Origin: a virus
Reading direction: 5' to 3' (one strand)
DNA: 64,000 nucleotides
Virus record (IMG/VR): IMGVR_UViG_3300027849_000012
Coordinates: 1-64,000 of that record
Below the pieces are notes generated by a model, which did not search any database, was not told the origin of the DNA, and was given only the letters and a program-made list of their open reading frames with translations. The position numbers and the translations under genes were made by a program. Positions within the stretch are counted from its first letter, which is position 1, and the number at the start of each line of letters is the position of its first letter. Positions 8,156 to 17,032 of the stretch are shown in pieces.

Positions 8156-8306
8156 ACGCATCCTCATTAATATTGGACGCAATCCCACAGTTGGGGCAGA
8201 ACCGATCATCGGTATCCCATTCGTCCACTATAGATATATAGGACATTTTTAAGCAGTGGTCACAGGATACAATATTCCATGTTAAGGGTACATCAATATC
8301 CAACAC
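8115..8306 (-). CDS. Small zinc-ribbon protein
   Basis: About 63 aa. Two CxxC pairs (SCDHC and FCPNC) separated by 18 residues form a likely zinc ribbon, followed by an acidic tail. There is no ATG: GTG at 8306 or TTG at 8303 follows an AGGAG site that lies within the end of nrdC. Could be a nucleic-acid or RNA-polymerase binding adaptor; the role is unknown. Confidence 0.55.
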   Translation of the reverse strand: MLDIDVPLTWNIVSCDHCLKMSYISIVDEWDTDDRFCPNCGIASNINEDAYDYQDDFDYNREE

Positions 8307-8532
8307 AGTACTCCTCAAATTGGTTCCAGCCACCTATACTTTGGCCGTCAATAATAATTTGTGGGAATGTCCTAGCAGTAGGAAATAGTTCAAACAGCTG
8401 CTCTCTGGTAAAGTCGACTCCTAACTTAAATACTTTAAATTCTGCTTTATTAGAATCTTGTAACGATTCAGCCTTTCTAACTGCCATGTCACAGTATGGA
8501 CAGTTATCTTTGCTATAAATTGCAATTTGCAT
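8293..8532 (-). CDS. nrdC: Glutaredoxin (NrdC)
   Basis: 79 aa. Active-site CPYC at residues 11-14, the cis-proline motif TFPQIIIDG and the glutathione-side GGWNQF. Supplies electrons to the ribonucleotide reductase encoded just upstream (nrdA, nrdB). Full length for a phage glutaredoxin. Confidence 0.92.
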   Translation of the reverse strand: MQIAIYSKDNCPYCDMAVRKAESLQDSNKAEFKVFKLGVDFTREQLFELFPTARTFPQIIIDGQSIGGWNQFEEYCVGY

Positions 8533-8545
8533 ATTATCTCCTAAA

Positions 8546-9619
8546 TTATAAACTTAAAGTTGCCATGGTTTCGGTGGTAACATCTTGTTTTACACCACCG
8601 GTAACATAACTACTAATTTCGGTTTCCTGTGGCGCTACTTGAACATCACTACCTCCAATCCATTTTTGAGTCCACGGTAATGGGTTTGCTTGTGGTGTTG
8701 TGTATGGGCAAGGTAGTCCGATAGCTCTCATTCTTTTACATCCAATCCATTCAACATAGTCTGATAGAAGTTTACCATTCAAGCCTATCATTGACCCATC
8801 CTTAAATAGATACTCGGCCCATTCCTTTTCTTGCTCGATCACACTCACATATAATGCAATAGCATCCGATTCCATTTCCTTTGAAATTTTAACGTAGTCT
8901 GGGTCTTCCTGTAACAATTTCTTAATCATTATGGAAGTACCAGCAAGGTGTGTATTCTCATCCCTAGCAATAAATTTAATAATCTTAGCATTGCCTTCCA
9001 TTTTCTTTAACTCAGCAAATGCCCATGAACACGCAAAGGATACATAGAACCTAATACCTTCCAATGCATTAGCCGACAGTAGAGCCATCCATATAGCTCT
9101 CTTGTGATCCATTGTTTTAGTGGCCGTGTTATTACAAGACATTAGCTCGTCATAGTATTTGGCAATATGTTCGCCGCAATTCATTATTTCTGGGACATTT
9201 AACATCTCATCAAATATCACAGATGGGTTGGCATAGATGTTTCTAATGATGTGTGTATATGATCGAGAGTGTATTGTCTCAAAGAATGACCACGTTTCGA
9301 TCCAGTTCTCAACTTCGGGTAGTGATACTATGGGCAAAAATGCGAGATTAGGTGCTCTTCCCTGCACACTATCAAGGAGGATTTGACGTTTTAGATTAGA
9401 TGTAAATATGTGTTGTTCATGTTCGGTGAGACTTTCAAAGTCCTTCTTATCTTTTGAAATATCAACCTCTTCGGGTCTCCAAAAGAATCCAAGTTGTTTC
9501 TCCGTAATTTTATCTATCTGCGGATACTTTAGCTCATCAAATCTTTGTATATCAACCGGCTCGTCTAAAAACATATTTTTCTCAAGGTGTGACTTTTTAT
9601 TCTTCTTTAATACTGCCAT
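8546..9619 (-). CDS. nrdB: Ribonucleotide reductase class Ia beta subunit
   Basis: 357 aa. Carries the diiron site and tyrosyl radical that feed NrdA. Diiron carboxylate helices are visible (WSFFETIHSRSY, ARDENTHLAGT) together with the RNR2 pattern FACSWAF. The ATG at 9619 is preferred over a TTG at 9625; AGGAAAA lies upstream. Follows nrdA and a small gene; the nrdA-nrdB-nrdC order is as in many T4-like phages. Confidence 0.93.
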   Translation of the reverse strand: MAVLKKNKKSHLEKNMFLDEPVDIQRFDELKYPQIDKITEKQLGFFWRPEEVDISKDKKDFESLTEHEQHIFTSNLKRQILLDSVQGRAPNLAFLPIVSLPEVENWIETWSFFETIHSRSYTHIIRNIYANPSVIFDEMLNVPEIMNCGEHIAKYYDELMSCNNTATKTMDHKRAIWMALLSANALEGIRFYVSFACSWAFAELKKMEGNAKIIKFIARDENTHLAGTSIMIKKLLQEDPDYVKISKEMESDAIALYVSVIEQEKEWAEYLFKDGSMIGLNGKLLSDYVEWIGCKRMRAIGLPCPYTTPQANPLPWTQKWIGGSDVQVAPQETEISSYVTGGVKQDVTTETMATLSL

Positions 9620-9767
9620 AATCAATTTTTCCTGTTTGTCTGAGTCGTTTGTTATATGAGCGTTTGGCTCTCTTTATCATGTTTTTGTGAGGCTGAAGTA
9701 ATTTACGCCACCCTGTGTGTACGTCATATTCATCACCACCCTTTAGAGGGATTCTCTCTTTCTTCAT
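9597..9767 (-). CDS. Small basic conserved protein between nrdA and nrdB
   Basis: 56 aa, MKKERIPLKGGDEYDVHTGWRK at the start (cited to 20 residues: MKKERIPLKGGDEYDVHTGW), then a very basic helix with RAKRSYNKRLR. Its start overlaps the nrdA stop as ATGA and its end overlaps the nrdB start by 23 nt. The same GGDEYD motif followed by a basic tail occurs in T4-like marine phages, as I recall. Possibly RNA-binding; function unknown. Confidence 0.7.
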   Translation of the reverse strand: MKKERIPLKGGDEYDVHTGWRKLLQPHKNMIKRAKRSYNKRLRQTGKIDYGSIKEE

Positions 9768-12043
9768 ATCTTACAACTCTCGCAGTCTTCGTCGTCAATT
9801 TCAGTTATAGGCAGGTCAGGGATGTCTTCATGCTCACCAGCTCCATCATTGGTATTAAAGTAGTACAGTTGTTTCAGGCCGTATTTATATGCCGTGACTG
9901 TATCCTTAATCATCTCTGACATAGGAATCTTATTGTCTTCGTAGTGCGCTGGATTATATGAAGTATTAACACTAATGCCTTGATCAATATACTTCTGCAA
10001 AATAGCACAAATCTTTAAGTATCCATCCGGCGATGTTTGGTCCCACAGCAGATCATACTTATTCTTTAGGTGATGATACCCAGGAACTACTTGAGCCATG
10101 ACACCATCTTTGGACTGTTTATAGCTCACTAACGCACGTGGTGGTTCTATACCATTAGTGCTGTTAGAAATCTGTGCGGAAGTTTCGGCTGGCATTAAAG
10201 CCATGAGAGTCGAATTGCGGATACCATGTTCTATGAGTTGATTTCTAAGCTTGTTCCACGGTAATCGTTCATTATGCTCTATCAAATTATTTATCGCACT
10301 CTTATATGTATCAATTGGGAGAACTCCAGCAGCGTATTTTGTCTCGTTATTTAGTGGAATTTTACCCTTTTCTTCTGCCAGATTAGCTGAAGCTTTAATT
10401 AAATAGTAGCTCCACGCCTCTGCATATTGGTCGACTGTATCAAAGGCGCTCTCGTCATATTTCATGCCTCGCTTGGCTAAGAAGTAAGCTAAGTTGATAA
10501 TACCTATACCAAGAGGTCTACGGTTCATAGTTCCCCTCTCTGCAGCACCAATTGGATATGATTGGTAATCCAATAACTCATCCAGAGAACGGACGGCTAG
10601 ATCACAGTATTTTTCAAACTCAGATGGGTCGTTGATTAATCCCCAATTGATAGCAGATAGAGTACATAGTGATATTTCACCTGTGTCGTCGTTGAAGTTA
10701 TCCATGGGCGTTGTAGGTAAATCTATTTCACAACACAGATTACTCATCCTAATTGGAGCCTTCTCTGCAATGAAAGCACCATGGTCATTAGCGTGATCAA
10801 CATTCATTAAATAGATACGTCCAGTATCCTTTCGTTCTGTTAGAAACTGAGAGAATACTTCCAAGGCAGTTAACACTTTCTTCCTAATAGATTTGGTTTT
10901 TTCATATCTCTCGTATAATTTTTGAAACTTATCCTGATCGGCAAAGAAAGCTTCATATAAGCCTGGGACATCACTAGGGTCAAACAAGGTAATATTACCA
11001 CCAGTCAATAAGCGCTCATACATCAGTTTATTGAATTGGAATGCATAGTCCATATGCCTAACACGATTCTCTTCGGTTCCCTTATTATTCTTTAGAACAA
11101 CTAGATCTTCAAATTCATAATGCCAAACGGGTAGATATACTGTTGCTGCACCTCCTCTCACACCACCTTGACTGCACGACTTAACTGCAGATTGGAAGTA
11201 TTTAAGGAATGGGATTAATCCAGTGTGTACTATAGAACCATCGCCGACCTTCGAACCATTAGCTCTAACCGAACCAGCTCCGATGCCTATACCAGCCTTC
11301 TTACTGATATACTTTACTATTGAAGTGGCAGTAGCGTTAATAGAATCAAGACTGTCACCAGATTCAATAAGCACACAGCTCGAAAACTGACGGGTCGGCG
11401 TCCGTACACCAGCCATGATCGGCGTAGGAAGCGAGATATAGAATTGAGATATTGCATCATAATAATCCTTAACATATTTTAAACGGGTTTCTTTTGGGTA
11501 TTCGGCGAATAGTGTAGCGGAGACCATCATATAAAGCATCTGAGGAGTTTCATAGTGGGTCTTAGTTCTTCGATCTTGAACCAAATACTTTCCACGAAAT
11601 TGTTCCATACCAGCATAGGTAAAGGTATCATCCCGGTCATGTTTTATATGGGAATTAAGTTCGTGCAACTCGGATAGAGTGTACTTATCCATAATTTCAC
11701 TGTCATATACTCCTCGAGTTATATTAGCCTCAATGAGATCAGTCAACGTCCAAGGTTCATACTTCCCGTAAACCTCTTTCCGAAGTTTATAGTTGATTAG
11801 CCTAGCGGCTACAAATTGGTAATTAACAGTGTGTTCCGATATTAGTTCGGCCGCACTTTTGATTAGTAGTTCGTGTATGTCATACGCAGGAATCTTGTCG
11901 AACAACTGGATATTGGACTTTAGTTCTATCTCTGAGATAGATACTCCAGTTATATCCTTAGTCGCCCATTCAAGGACTTTGTGTACCTTTTCTAAGTTGA
12001 ATTCCTGAGTGTTGCCATCACGCTTTGTGACGTTGATTTGCAT
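9764..12043 (-). CDS. nrdA: Ribonucleotide reductase class Ia alpha subunit
   Basis: 759 aa. Reduces ribonucleoside diphosphates for phage DNA synthesis. Visible are the active-site cysteines in SSCVLIESGDS and NLCCEIDLP, the phosphate-binding motif MPAETSAQISNSTNG, and the C-terminal redox pair CESCKI. An N-terminal ATP-cone-like start (VTKRDGNTQEFNLEKV) is present. Continuous, with no intein or intron. ATG at 12043 is preferred over 12061. Driven by the promoter at 12086-12114. Confidence 0.95.
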   Translation of the reverse strand: MQINVTKRDGNTQEFNLEKVHKVLEWATKDITGVSISEIELKSNIQLFDKIPAYDIHELLIKSAAELISEHTVNYQFVAARLINYKLRKEVYGKYEPWTLTDLIEANITRGVYDSEIMDKYTLSELHELNSHIKHDRDDTFTYAGMEQFRGKYLVQDRRTKTHYETPQMLYMMVSATLFAEYPKETRLKYVKDYYDAISQFYISLPTPIMAGVRTPTRQFSSCVLIESGDSLDSINATATSIVKYISKKAGIGIGAGSVRANGSKVGDGSIVHTGLIPFLKYFQSAVKSCSQGGVRGGAATVYLPVWHYEFEDLVVLKNNKGTEENRVRHMDYAFQFNKLMYERLLTGGNITLFDPSDVPGLYEAFFADQDKFQKLYERYEKTKSIRKKVLTALEVFSQFLTERKDTGRIYLMNVDHANDHGAFIAEKAPIRMSNLCCEIDLPTTPMDNFNDDTGEISLCTLSAINWGLINDPSEFEKYCDLAVRSLDELLDYQSYPIGAAERGTMNRRPLGIGIINLAYFLAKRGMKYDESAFDTVDQYAEAWSYYLIKASANLAEEKGKIPLNNETKYAAGVLPIDTYKSAINNLIEHNERLPWNKLRNQLIEHGIRNSTLMALMPAETSAQISNSTNGIEPPRALVSYKQSKDGVMAQVVPGYHHLKNKYDLLWDQTSPDGYLKICAILQKYIDQGISVNTSYNPAHYEDNKIPMSEMIKDTVTAYKYGLKQLYYFNTNDGAGEHEDIPDLPITEIDDEDCESCKI

Positions 12044-12085
12044 TATATTAGTCCCATTCATTGTATTCCCGTGTTTAATAGTATA

Positions 12086-12114
12086 TATTATATCACAAAA
12101 CCACTGCTATGTAA
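12086..12114 (-). promoter_or_regulatory. Sigma70-type promoter with extended -10
   Basis: Minus strand TTTACA, 17-nt spacer, TGATATAAT. Drives the nrdA-nrdB-nrdC operon and following genes. Confidence 0.8.
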
Positions 12115-12118
12115 AGTG

Positions 12119-12493
12119 TTATTTTACATTTTTTGTAATATATTTCGCTATACGGGCGGCATCCATATTATATATGGTTTCTAGGTCTTCTTCAATTCCG
12201 TCGATTCTATCAACCAACTCTTGGTATCCATCGAAGCCATCAAGACCACATGGTGGATGAGCGATTTTCTCGAGGAGTTCGATACGTTCGGCCATCGCGG
12301 GGTATTGCTTTCTGAATTTAGCATCTTTCTTGGCTAACTCAAGATCGTACTTTACAGCAAAGTGTTGCATAAAGGCGTCTACTTTCTTCTGGAACCATAT
12401 ACCTATTGTAGTACCTTGGAACCAATTATAGAATGATGACCCGATTACGGATGATAGGATAGACTTTAGGGATAATATCAGTAACCAATACAT
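12119..12493 (-). CDS. Membrane-anchored protein of unknown function
   Basis: 124 aa. The N-terminal 35 residues are hydrophobic (LLILSLKSILSSVIG and onward), then a charged helical region and a motif HPPCGLDGFDGYQEL. It is last in the gene run after the spanin pair and lipase, so a lysis-related or envelope role is possible. It also could be a small structural protein. Confidence 0.6.
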   Translation of the reverse strand: MYWLLILSLKSILSSVIGSSFYNWFQGTTIGIWFQKKVDAFMQHFAVKYDLELAKKDAKFRKQYPAMAERIELLEKIAHPPCGLDGFDGYQELVDRIDGIEEDLETIYNMDAARIAKYITKNVK

Positions 12494-12494
12494 A

Positions 12495-13256
12495 TTACTT
12501 CCCCTTTTTGGCTAATTTCTTCAGTGCTTGTACATAGTTAGGCATTCCATGGTCTACTACACCATCAAAGAACTTCCAACGTTTCCATGATTGACCAATA
12601 CCCTTAAAGAAATCTCTCCATGATGGGCCATCGGCTTTATTACCATCACAATCAAAGTAAATCATTTCACCATGATGTACAAATCCTAACCATGCTGGTG
12701 GCATTCTACATACTATATCATTGTTATTCATCATTCGGTAATGATCACATTTGATATTCTTTATAAAGAGTGGTCCTCCGACTCTTGGCGAACCAAAGGT
12801 GAAGAGTTCTTTAGGCTGATAACGTGTGGCACTAATGGTAGCCATAGCAGCACCCAGACTATGCCCAGTAAAATATACATCTTTGGTTGCCTTTAGTTGA
12901 CTATTCTTATCTAGAATTTTTACAATTTCCATCCATACATCATCTACTTCTTGTTGGAAACCACCATGCACTTTACCACCGGCGACAGCACTATTCTTAA
13001 TAACTTTAAGATCAGCTAATACATCATTCAATTTAGCGGGTTCTGTACCTCTGAATGCAAACCAAAGGTTATGACTATCCTTAGTCACTAACACCTCAGC
13101 ACCATCAACACTGATTAAATTAGCATTGGTAAATCCTAATTTTTTACATGCTTCAGCTGCAGGTTTAGGGTCCATATATGCAATGGCTGACAGTTTGGCG
13201 GCCAGTTCTGCCCTTTGCCATACAGTCATTGTTTCTTGTATATTATTCGTCGCCAT
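12495..13256 (-). CDS. Class 3 lipase (alpha/beta hydrolase)
   Basis: 253 aa. A lipase_3 fold is shown by FAFRGTE, the nucleophile elbow GHSLGAAMA (Ser about 133), the FTFGSPRVGGP strand, a candidate Asp in NNNDIVCRMPP (about 180) and a candidate His in VVDHGMPNYV (about 236). There is no signal peptide. The gene overlaps the o-spanin gene end by 14 nt, so it may act on host membrane lipid during lysis (inference). The ATG at 13256 begins MATNNIQETM; an upstream in-frame ATG at 13301 lies inside the o-spanin gene and is unlikely. Confidence 0.85.
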   Translation of the reverse strand: MATNNIQETMTVWQRAELAAKLSAIAYMDPKPAAEACKKLGFTNANLISVDGAEVLVTKDSHNLWFAFRGTEPAKLNDVLADLKVIKNSAVAGGKVHGGFQQEVDDVWMEIVKILDKNSQLKATKDVYFTGHSLGAAMATISATRYQPKELFTFGSPRVGGPLFIKNIKCDHYRMMNNNDIVCRMPPAWLGFVHHGEMIYFDCDGNKADGPSWRDFFKGIGQSWKRWKFFDGVVDHGMPNYVQALKKLAKKGK

Positions 13257-13743
13257 CCTTTTTCTCCAGTTTAATTTCCACCCCAGCAGCTTTCTTATCA
13301 TTTATCGTCACATTCCTATAGTACACTATCACTTCACCCAGCTGATTGATATATCGTTTAATTTCTTGAGTATTGTATGACATTAGCTCATAATCAGCAA
13401 TTGTCATTGCTACGAATACAATATCACCACCATGCCTTTTCTTGATATCATCTACGAATTTGTCAAAATATGTGTGACCTTCTGGATACAAATCTTCACG
13501 GCCTAATTTACAATTGGACTTTTTAGTTTCAGGATCCTTTAAACACCCTTCGATGATTTTAGCATCTGAAACAACGAACCATTTGGGCTCTTTTAACTTT
13601 ATGGGTCTTGGTAGTACAGGTTGTACTATATCAATCTGAATAGGTTTAGTTACAATTTTAACTTCACGAGGTGCTTGTTGAAGTAAGCTACATCCACTAA
13701 TCGTTAAGAGCGCTAATACGCAAACTATCTTCTTGAATCGCAT
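13243..13743 (-). CDS. Outer-membrane lipoprotein, probable o-spanin
   Basis: 166 aa. The N-terminus is a lipoprotein signal (MRFKKIVCVLALLTISGC) with lipobox ISGC and lipidated Cys18, then a Pro-rich segment (PVLPRPIKLKEP). Its start lies inside the end of the upstream membrane protein gene (47-nt overlap), the typical nested/overlapping Rz/Rz1 arrangement. It would bridge to the i-spanin and disrupt the outer membrane at lysis, so the host is Gram-negative. Confidence 0.8.
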   Translation of the reverse strand: MRFKKIVCVLALLTISGCSLLQQAPREVKIVTKPIQIDIVQPVLPRPIKLKEPKWFVVSDAKIIEGCLKDPETKKSNCKLGREDLYPEGHTYFDKFVDDIKKRHGGDIVFVAMTIADYELMSYNTQEIKRYINQLGEVIVYYRNVTINDKKAAGVEIKLEKKDGDE

Positions 13744-14089
13744 TGAATACCTCCTTTGTTCCATTATTAATTCGCTTCTCCACTAATCCAGGTTTAGCAC
13801 TAGCAAGTTGGCCGAGATTGTGTCTACGGAAAACATCCATATACTCTGTCATTTGACTTTGATATACTTGGTTCTGAACTTGTTGACCTTGTAGAGCTTT
13901 AGAGGTAGTCTCTAAATTATCCTTTATAGCTTCTATCGTAGCTTTTTGTTCCTGTTCTCTCATATCCTGTGCTAGAATAACCTTAGCTTGTTCAGCTAAT
14001 TGCAATTTCATTGGTACTATAGAGAACTGATGATAAAAGTACCCTGATATACCCATTGCGATTATAATTCCTATCAATACTTTACTCAT
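13697..14089 (-). CDS. Inner-membrane coiled-coil protein, probable i-spanin
   Basis: 130 aa. One N-terminal transmembrane helix (VLIGIIIAMGISGYFY), then about 80 residues of predicted coiled coil rich in Gln, Glu and Lys, as in Rz-type i-spanins. It overlaps the downstream lipoprotein gene. Assignment rests on topology and gene pairing, not on sequence identity. Confidence 0.78.
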   Translation of the reverse strand: MSKVLIGIIIAMGISGYFYHQFSIVPMKLQLAEQAKVILAQDMREQEQKATIEAIKDNLETTSKALQGQQVQNQVYQSQMTEYMDVFRRHNLGQLASAKPGLVEKRINNGTKEVFNAIQEDSLRISALND

Positions 14090-14092
14090 AAT

Positions 14093-14362
14093 TTATCGCT
14101 TTGCTTTCACTGCTTCATAAGCTTGTGCCTGAATCGAGGCTAGATTTTGTTTCTGAGCTTGAGCTTCCTTTTTGTTAGCATTAGCTTGGCGCTTTAGCAA
14201 CATTCTTTCAACGAACTTCCGACCTTCTTTGGTCCGGCCGTCATAGGTTGCTTTCTTCTTTTTCTTAGGAGCAGCATCAGCTGGTAGTGATACTCCTGCA
14301 CCTGATACAGAGTTTGCCGCAGCATCCTCCCAGCAAGTATTGAATTCTTTGAACTCCTTCAT
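14093..14362 (-). CDS. Small basic virion-associated protein (possible capsid-targeting N-terminus)
   Basis: 89 aa. It starts MKEFKEFNTCWEDAAANSV, similar to the short N-terminal peptides of the neighbouring genes, then Lys-rich KKKKKATYDGRTKEGRKF and a Gln/Ala-rich helical tail. The start overlaps the preceding stop as ATGA. Likely a minor virion or internal protein expressed late; no enzymatic motif. Confidence 0.65.
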   Translation of the reverse strand: MKEFKEFNTCWEDAAANSVSGAGVSLPADAAPKKKKKATYDGRTKEGRKFVERMLLKRQANANKKEAQAQKQNLASIQAQAYEAVKAKR

Positions 14363-14943
14363 TTTTTTATTTCTCCAGTATTAAAGTATGCCACTTGATT
14401 AGTTTTGGCCAGATGTCCCTGATAGATGTTAGTACCAAACATGGTACCTATAGGTTTAGTGTGGTGTGATATTACTATCTTGTCGCCGGGTGTTCCTATT
14501 GCTTCACCCGTTAATTCACTAAACAGACTTTCAGTTAAGGTATATTGCCCTGGGTTCATGACACCATTCTTTTCAAAAAACACGGATTCGTTTAATGACT
14601 CATCAATATCTTCGAGTACTTCATCCAAAACCTTTTTAATTTGTTCTTCCGTTAGCCCTGTGTTTTCTTTAATTAGAAACAGTGCTGTAGCATAAGATGC
14701 CAACTTAGTTTTACCAAATGGCAACTTATTCAGTAGCCTTTTAACATTAAATACTAATCTATGAAATACTGTATAGACTTCTTTCTCTTCGGGTGTAGTA
14801 AGATCCCTACCTTTCTTAAGGTTCTTACCATCTTTATCAACGATGCCCTGTTCAAAAGCACCGGTCTTCTCCCACGGCGTTACTAACAACTTTAGGAATC
14901 TAAAGGCGTAGAATAAATCTGCTGTTCTTGAAATCAAACCCAT
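14359..14943 (-). CDS. Conserved virion-region protein
   Basis: 194 aa. It starts MGLISRTADLFYAFRFLKLL with an amphipathic or membrane-proximal helix, followed by a Lys-rich loop and a long acidic helix (VLDEVLEDIDESLNES). It overlaps both neighbours by TAATG or ATGA junctions. I recall relatives in T4-like marine phages in the same context with the next gene. Function unknown; a structural or packaging role is likely. Confidence 0.65.
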   Translation of the reverse strand: MGLISRTADLFYAFRFLKLLVTPWEKTGAFEQGIVDKDGKNLKKGRDLTTPEEKEVYTVFHRLVFNVKRLLNKLPFGKTKLASYATALFLIKENTGLTEEQIKKVLDEVLEDIDESLNESVFFEKNGVMNPGQYTLTESLFSELTGEAIGTPGDKIVISHHTKPIGTMFGTNIYQGHLAKTNQVAYFNTGEIKK

Positions 14944-15314
14944 TAAAGTTTCCTTAATGTATCTACTATGTTAATATCCATAGGTATCTCAACCTTGTAA
15001 TCTTCGGGCAAATAATGTAGTAACACTAAGAATGGTTTTATATAAGGCCAGTGGATATCCTCAATCTTATACTCTATCATTCTATTTGCCGACGGGATAC
15101 CAAATACGTTATAAATCACAATCAAGTGATTCAATATTAACCGTTCCTGTAAGTCCCCGGTTAATTCATAACGTCTCAGTAATCGCTTGAGGTACTTAAA
15201 TCTAGCTAAGTCCTCCTTAAACTCTTCTACATCAAGGCATTCAGGATTGGTGTAGTTTTGAGCTGCAAACATCTCAAAGTTTTTTCTATTCAATGTATCA
15301 AATATTTTCATCAT
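14943..15314 (-). CDS. Conserved virion-region protein
   Basis: 123 aa, all-helical. Contains ARFKYLKRLLRRYELTGDLQ followed by RLILNHLIVIYNVFG, a pattern I recall in T4-like marine phages beside the previous gene. The function is unknown. The second codon is also Met, so the start may be 15311. Ends in a TAATG junction with the next gene. Confidence 0.7.
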   Translation of the reverse strand: MMKIFDTLNRKNFEMFAAQNYTNPECLDVEEFKEDLARFKYLKRLLRRYELTGDLQERLILNHLIVIYNVFGIPSANRMIEYKIEDIHWPYIKPFLVLLHYLPEDYKVEIPMDINIVDTLRKL

Positions 15315-15342
15315 ATATTATATATAACCCGTAGGTTAGGTA

Positions 15343-16107
15343 CTAGTCTTCCTCATTATCGGATTCGTAGTTCTTGTCAACATAGTCAAAGAATTCCTTT
15401 TTCTTATCGCCTTCTAATTCAGCAGGAGATTTAACGCCAAACTTCTTTAGAGCCGACTGAAAGAATTTTTTATACTTCTCTTGCTTTGCAGAAGCTTCAG
15501 ACTGGACACTTTCATTAGCAAGTCTTAGAGCATCGTCTACTGCTTTAGCCTTTGAAAGACCTTTCTTTAACTTCTCGATCTTCTTAACAGCACCAGTCAT
15601 GTCACCGCCCATTTCTTTAGCAATTTTTACTGCTTTAGCTTCAAGAGGGTCACCAGCTTCTTTAACTTCCTTTTCGTCTTCGTCTTCGTCTTCGTGCTTA
15701 TCTTCTTCAACTTCATCCTTATCACCGTCTTTAGCTTTCTTCTTAGCAATAGCGGCTTTAAGGGCAGGAGGTAATTCACCTTCAGCAACTTCTTCTGACT
15801 CTTCTTTTACAACAGTTCCGTCTTCTTTATCACCAGACTTCTTAACCTTGTGCTTACCTTTAAACTCTTTCTCGCCTTTGGCTTTAGGCTCTTCGGGAGA
15901 TTCGTCAACATCAGGTGCTTCGTGGGTGTAACCTTTATCCATAAGGTCTTTGTGTTCAGCTTCATCTTTAGCTGAAACCTTCTTACCTTCAGGACTCCAC
16001 ATATCATGGGGATACGTGACTTCCTCTTCTTCTTTTATCTTTTTACCTTCAAGCACCGCACTGACAGAATCAGCAATGCTCATAGTAATATCATCATTTA
16101 ATTTCAT
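15343..16107 (-). CDS. Acidic, highly charged prohead/virion protein
   Basis: 254 aa, dominated by Glu, Asp and Lys in low-complexity runs, much like scaffold gp22. The C-terminal segment (YKKFFQSALKKFGVKSPAEL) looks like a compact helical domain found in T4-like marine phage virion proteins (recalled). Several L-x-E or V-x-E sites could be cut by prohead protease gp21. Late-gene block member; probably an internal or scaffold-associated protein. The start at 16107 (MKLNDDITMS) is preferred over 16143. Confidence 0.65.
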   Translation of the reverse strand: MKLNDDITMSIADSVSAVLEGKKIKEEEEVTYPHDMWSPEGKKVSAKDEAEHKDLMDKGYTHEAPDVDESPEEPKAKGEKEFKGKHKVKKSGDKEDGTVVKEESEEVAEGELPPALKAAIAKKKAKDGDKDEVEEDKHEDEDEDEKEVKEAGDPLEAKAVKIAKEMGGDMTGAVKKIEKLKKGLSKAKAVDDALRLANESVQSEASAKQEKYKKFFQSALKKFGVKSPAELEGDKKKEFFDYVDKNYESDNEED

Positions 16108-16117
16108 AGTAGTTCTC

Positions 16118-16417
16118 CTATTGTATGAAAAGCATTCCTGCAATAGCGGCAGCGGATGCTGTCAATACTATCCAGAATATCTTGTTTATAACATTTACGG
16201 TTGATTGGTTATCTCTAACCATAGCATCCAATGTCTCTATTCTATTTATAACTGCTAGAATTTGAGCTCCTTGCTGCTTTTGTATATCCATAAGAGTGGA
16301 TATCTTCTCTTCAGCTCTTGCAAGTGATATGATGGCATCAGACATAGAATCGAGCTTAGTTTCGATCCTATTAAGCCGACTCGATTGTTCATTTCTCTGA
16401 TCTTGTGCTGTTGACAT
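16118..16417 (-). CDS. Tail-anchored coiled-coil membrane protein
   Basis: 99 aa. An N-terminal polar coiled-coil region (RIETKLDSMSDAIISLARAEEK, residues about 16-37, quoted in part) is followed by a single C-terminal transmembrane helix (IFWIVLTASAAAIAGMLFI). The topology resembles small holin-like or phage-encoded membrane scaffolds, but no assignment is justified. It starts 29 nt inside the preceding gene. Confidence 0.6.
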   Translation of the reverse strand: MSTAQDQRNEQSSRLNRIETKLDSMSDAIISLARAEEKISTLMDIQKQQGAQILAVINRIETLDAMVRDNQSTVNVINKIFWIVLTASAAAIAGMLFIQ

Positions 16418-16682
16418 GTTTAAAAACCCTACATTTTAATGGGGTGGCCCCTTTTATTAATCTATGATATTCAAAACTTTTAATATCAAATACCATTCCT
16501 TTTTTCAATAACCAAGGGAGACAATTTTGGACTTGGAATTGCCAACCCTCACCACTCATTATCTCGATTTCTCTATCTTCTGCATCTCGGTGCCAGACGT
16601 ATTCCGAGTCACTTGCATCCGGATTAAATTCTCTTATATCCGCATCTTCCCAGTACGGTTTACCAAAAGTAAGATCCACCAC
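16389..16682 (-). CDS. Cupin-like small protein
   Basis: 97 aa. Motifs YVWHRDAEDREIEI, SGEGWQFQ and FEYHRLIKG suggest a small cupin-type beta-barrel with metal-binding His/Glu, known from T4-like marine phages. Substrate unknown. The start is GTG at 16682 or 16679, overlapping the previous gene by about 20 nt. It has no capsid-targeting-like N-terminus, unlike several neighbours. Confidence 0.6.
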   Translation of the reverse strand: MVDLTFGKPYWEDADIREFNPDASDSEYVWHRDAEDREIEIMSGEGWQFQVQNCLPWLLKKGMVFDIKSFEYHRLIKGATPLKCRVFKHVNSTRSEK

Positions 16683-17028
16683 CTTTTAGCCCTAATTGTT
16701 TGGCGTATTTCGGAAGGCGACAAGCCCAATACCCAGCCTTGGTTTTGTCATTCTTCGTGTCGCATTGATGTCTAGCAGCAAAACTCTTTGCTGCACCCTT
16801 ATCGTTAATCTTAGCAGTAAGTCCAGTTGTGTCTCCAAACTGAATCTTTATAACATTACCTTTATCGTTCTTAACATAGACATAATATTTCTTAGTGCCG
16901 CCCCTCTTAGGCTGATTCAATTCAACATCTTCATCTTTAGTAGCTTCAATCATCGGCTGTTCTAAGGGAACGTGGTGTCCCTCATAGATTCCGAATCTTT
17001 CATCAATATGTTCTAAAAAACTATGCAC
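16660..17028 (-). CDS. Probable internal/virion protein with capsid-targeting-like N-terminus
   Basis: 122 aa from a GTG start at 17028, just 4 nt after the previous stop. This start gives MHSFLEHIDERFGIYEG, matching the M-x-x-F-x-E-x pattern of the neighbours with a likely gp21 site after IYE. The rest is a conserved domain: KKYYVYVKNDKGNVIKIQFG, then a Cys/His-containing ARHQCDTKNDKTKAGYWAC and the ending GGGSYFW. The domain is recurrent in T4-like marine phages. An in-frame ATG at 17091 is a possible alternative start but would hide the pattern. Confidence 0.65.
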   Translation of the reverse strand: MHSFLEHIDERFGIYEGHHVPLEQPMIEATKDEDVELNQPKRGGTKKYYVYVKNDKGNVIKIQFGDTTGLTAKINDKGAAKSFAARHQCDTKNDKTKAGYWACRLPKYAKQLGLKGGGSYFW

Positions 17029-17032
17029 ATTT

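Noticed and set aside
9764-12043. Intein or intron in nrdA
   Set aside because: The protein reads continuously with normal length and motifs.
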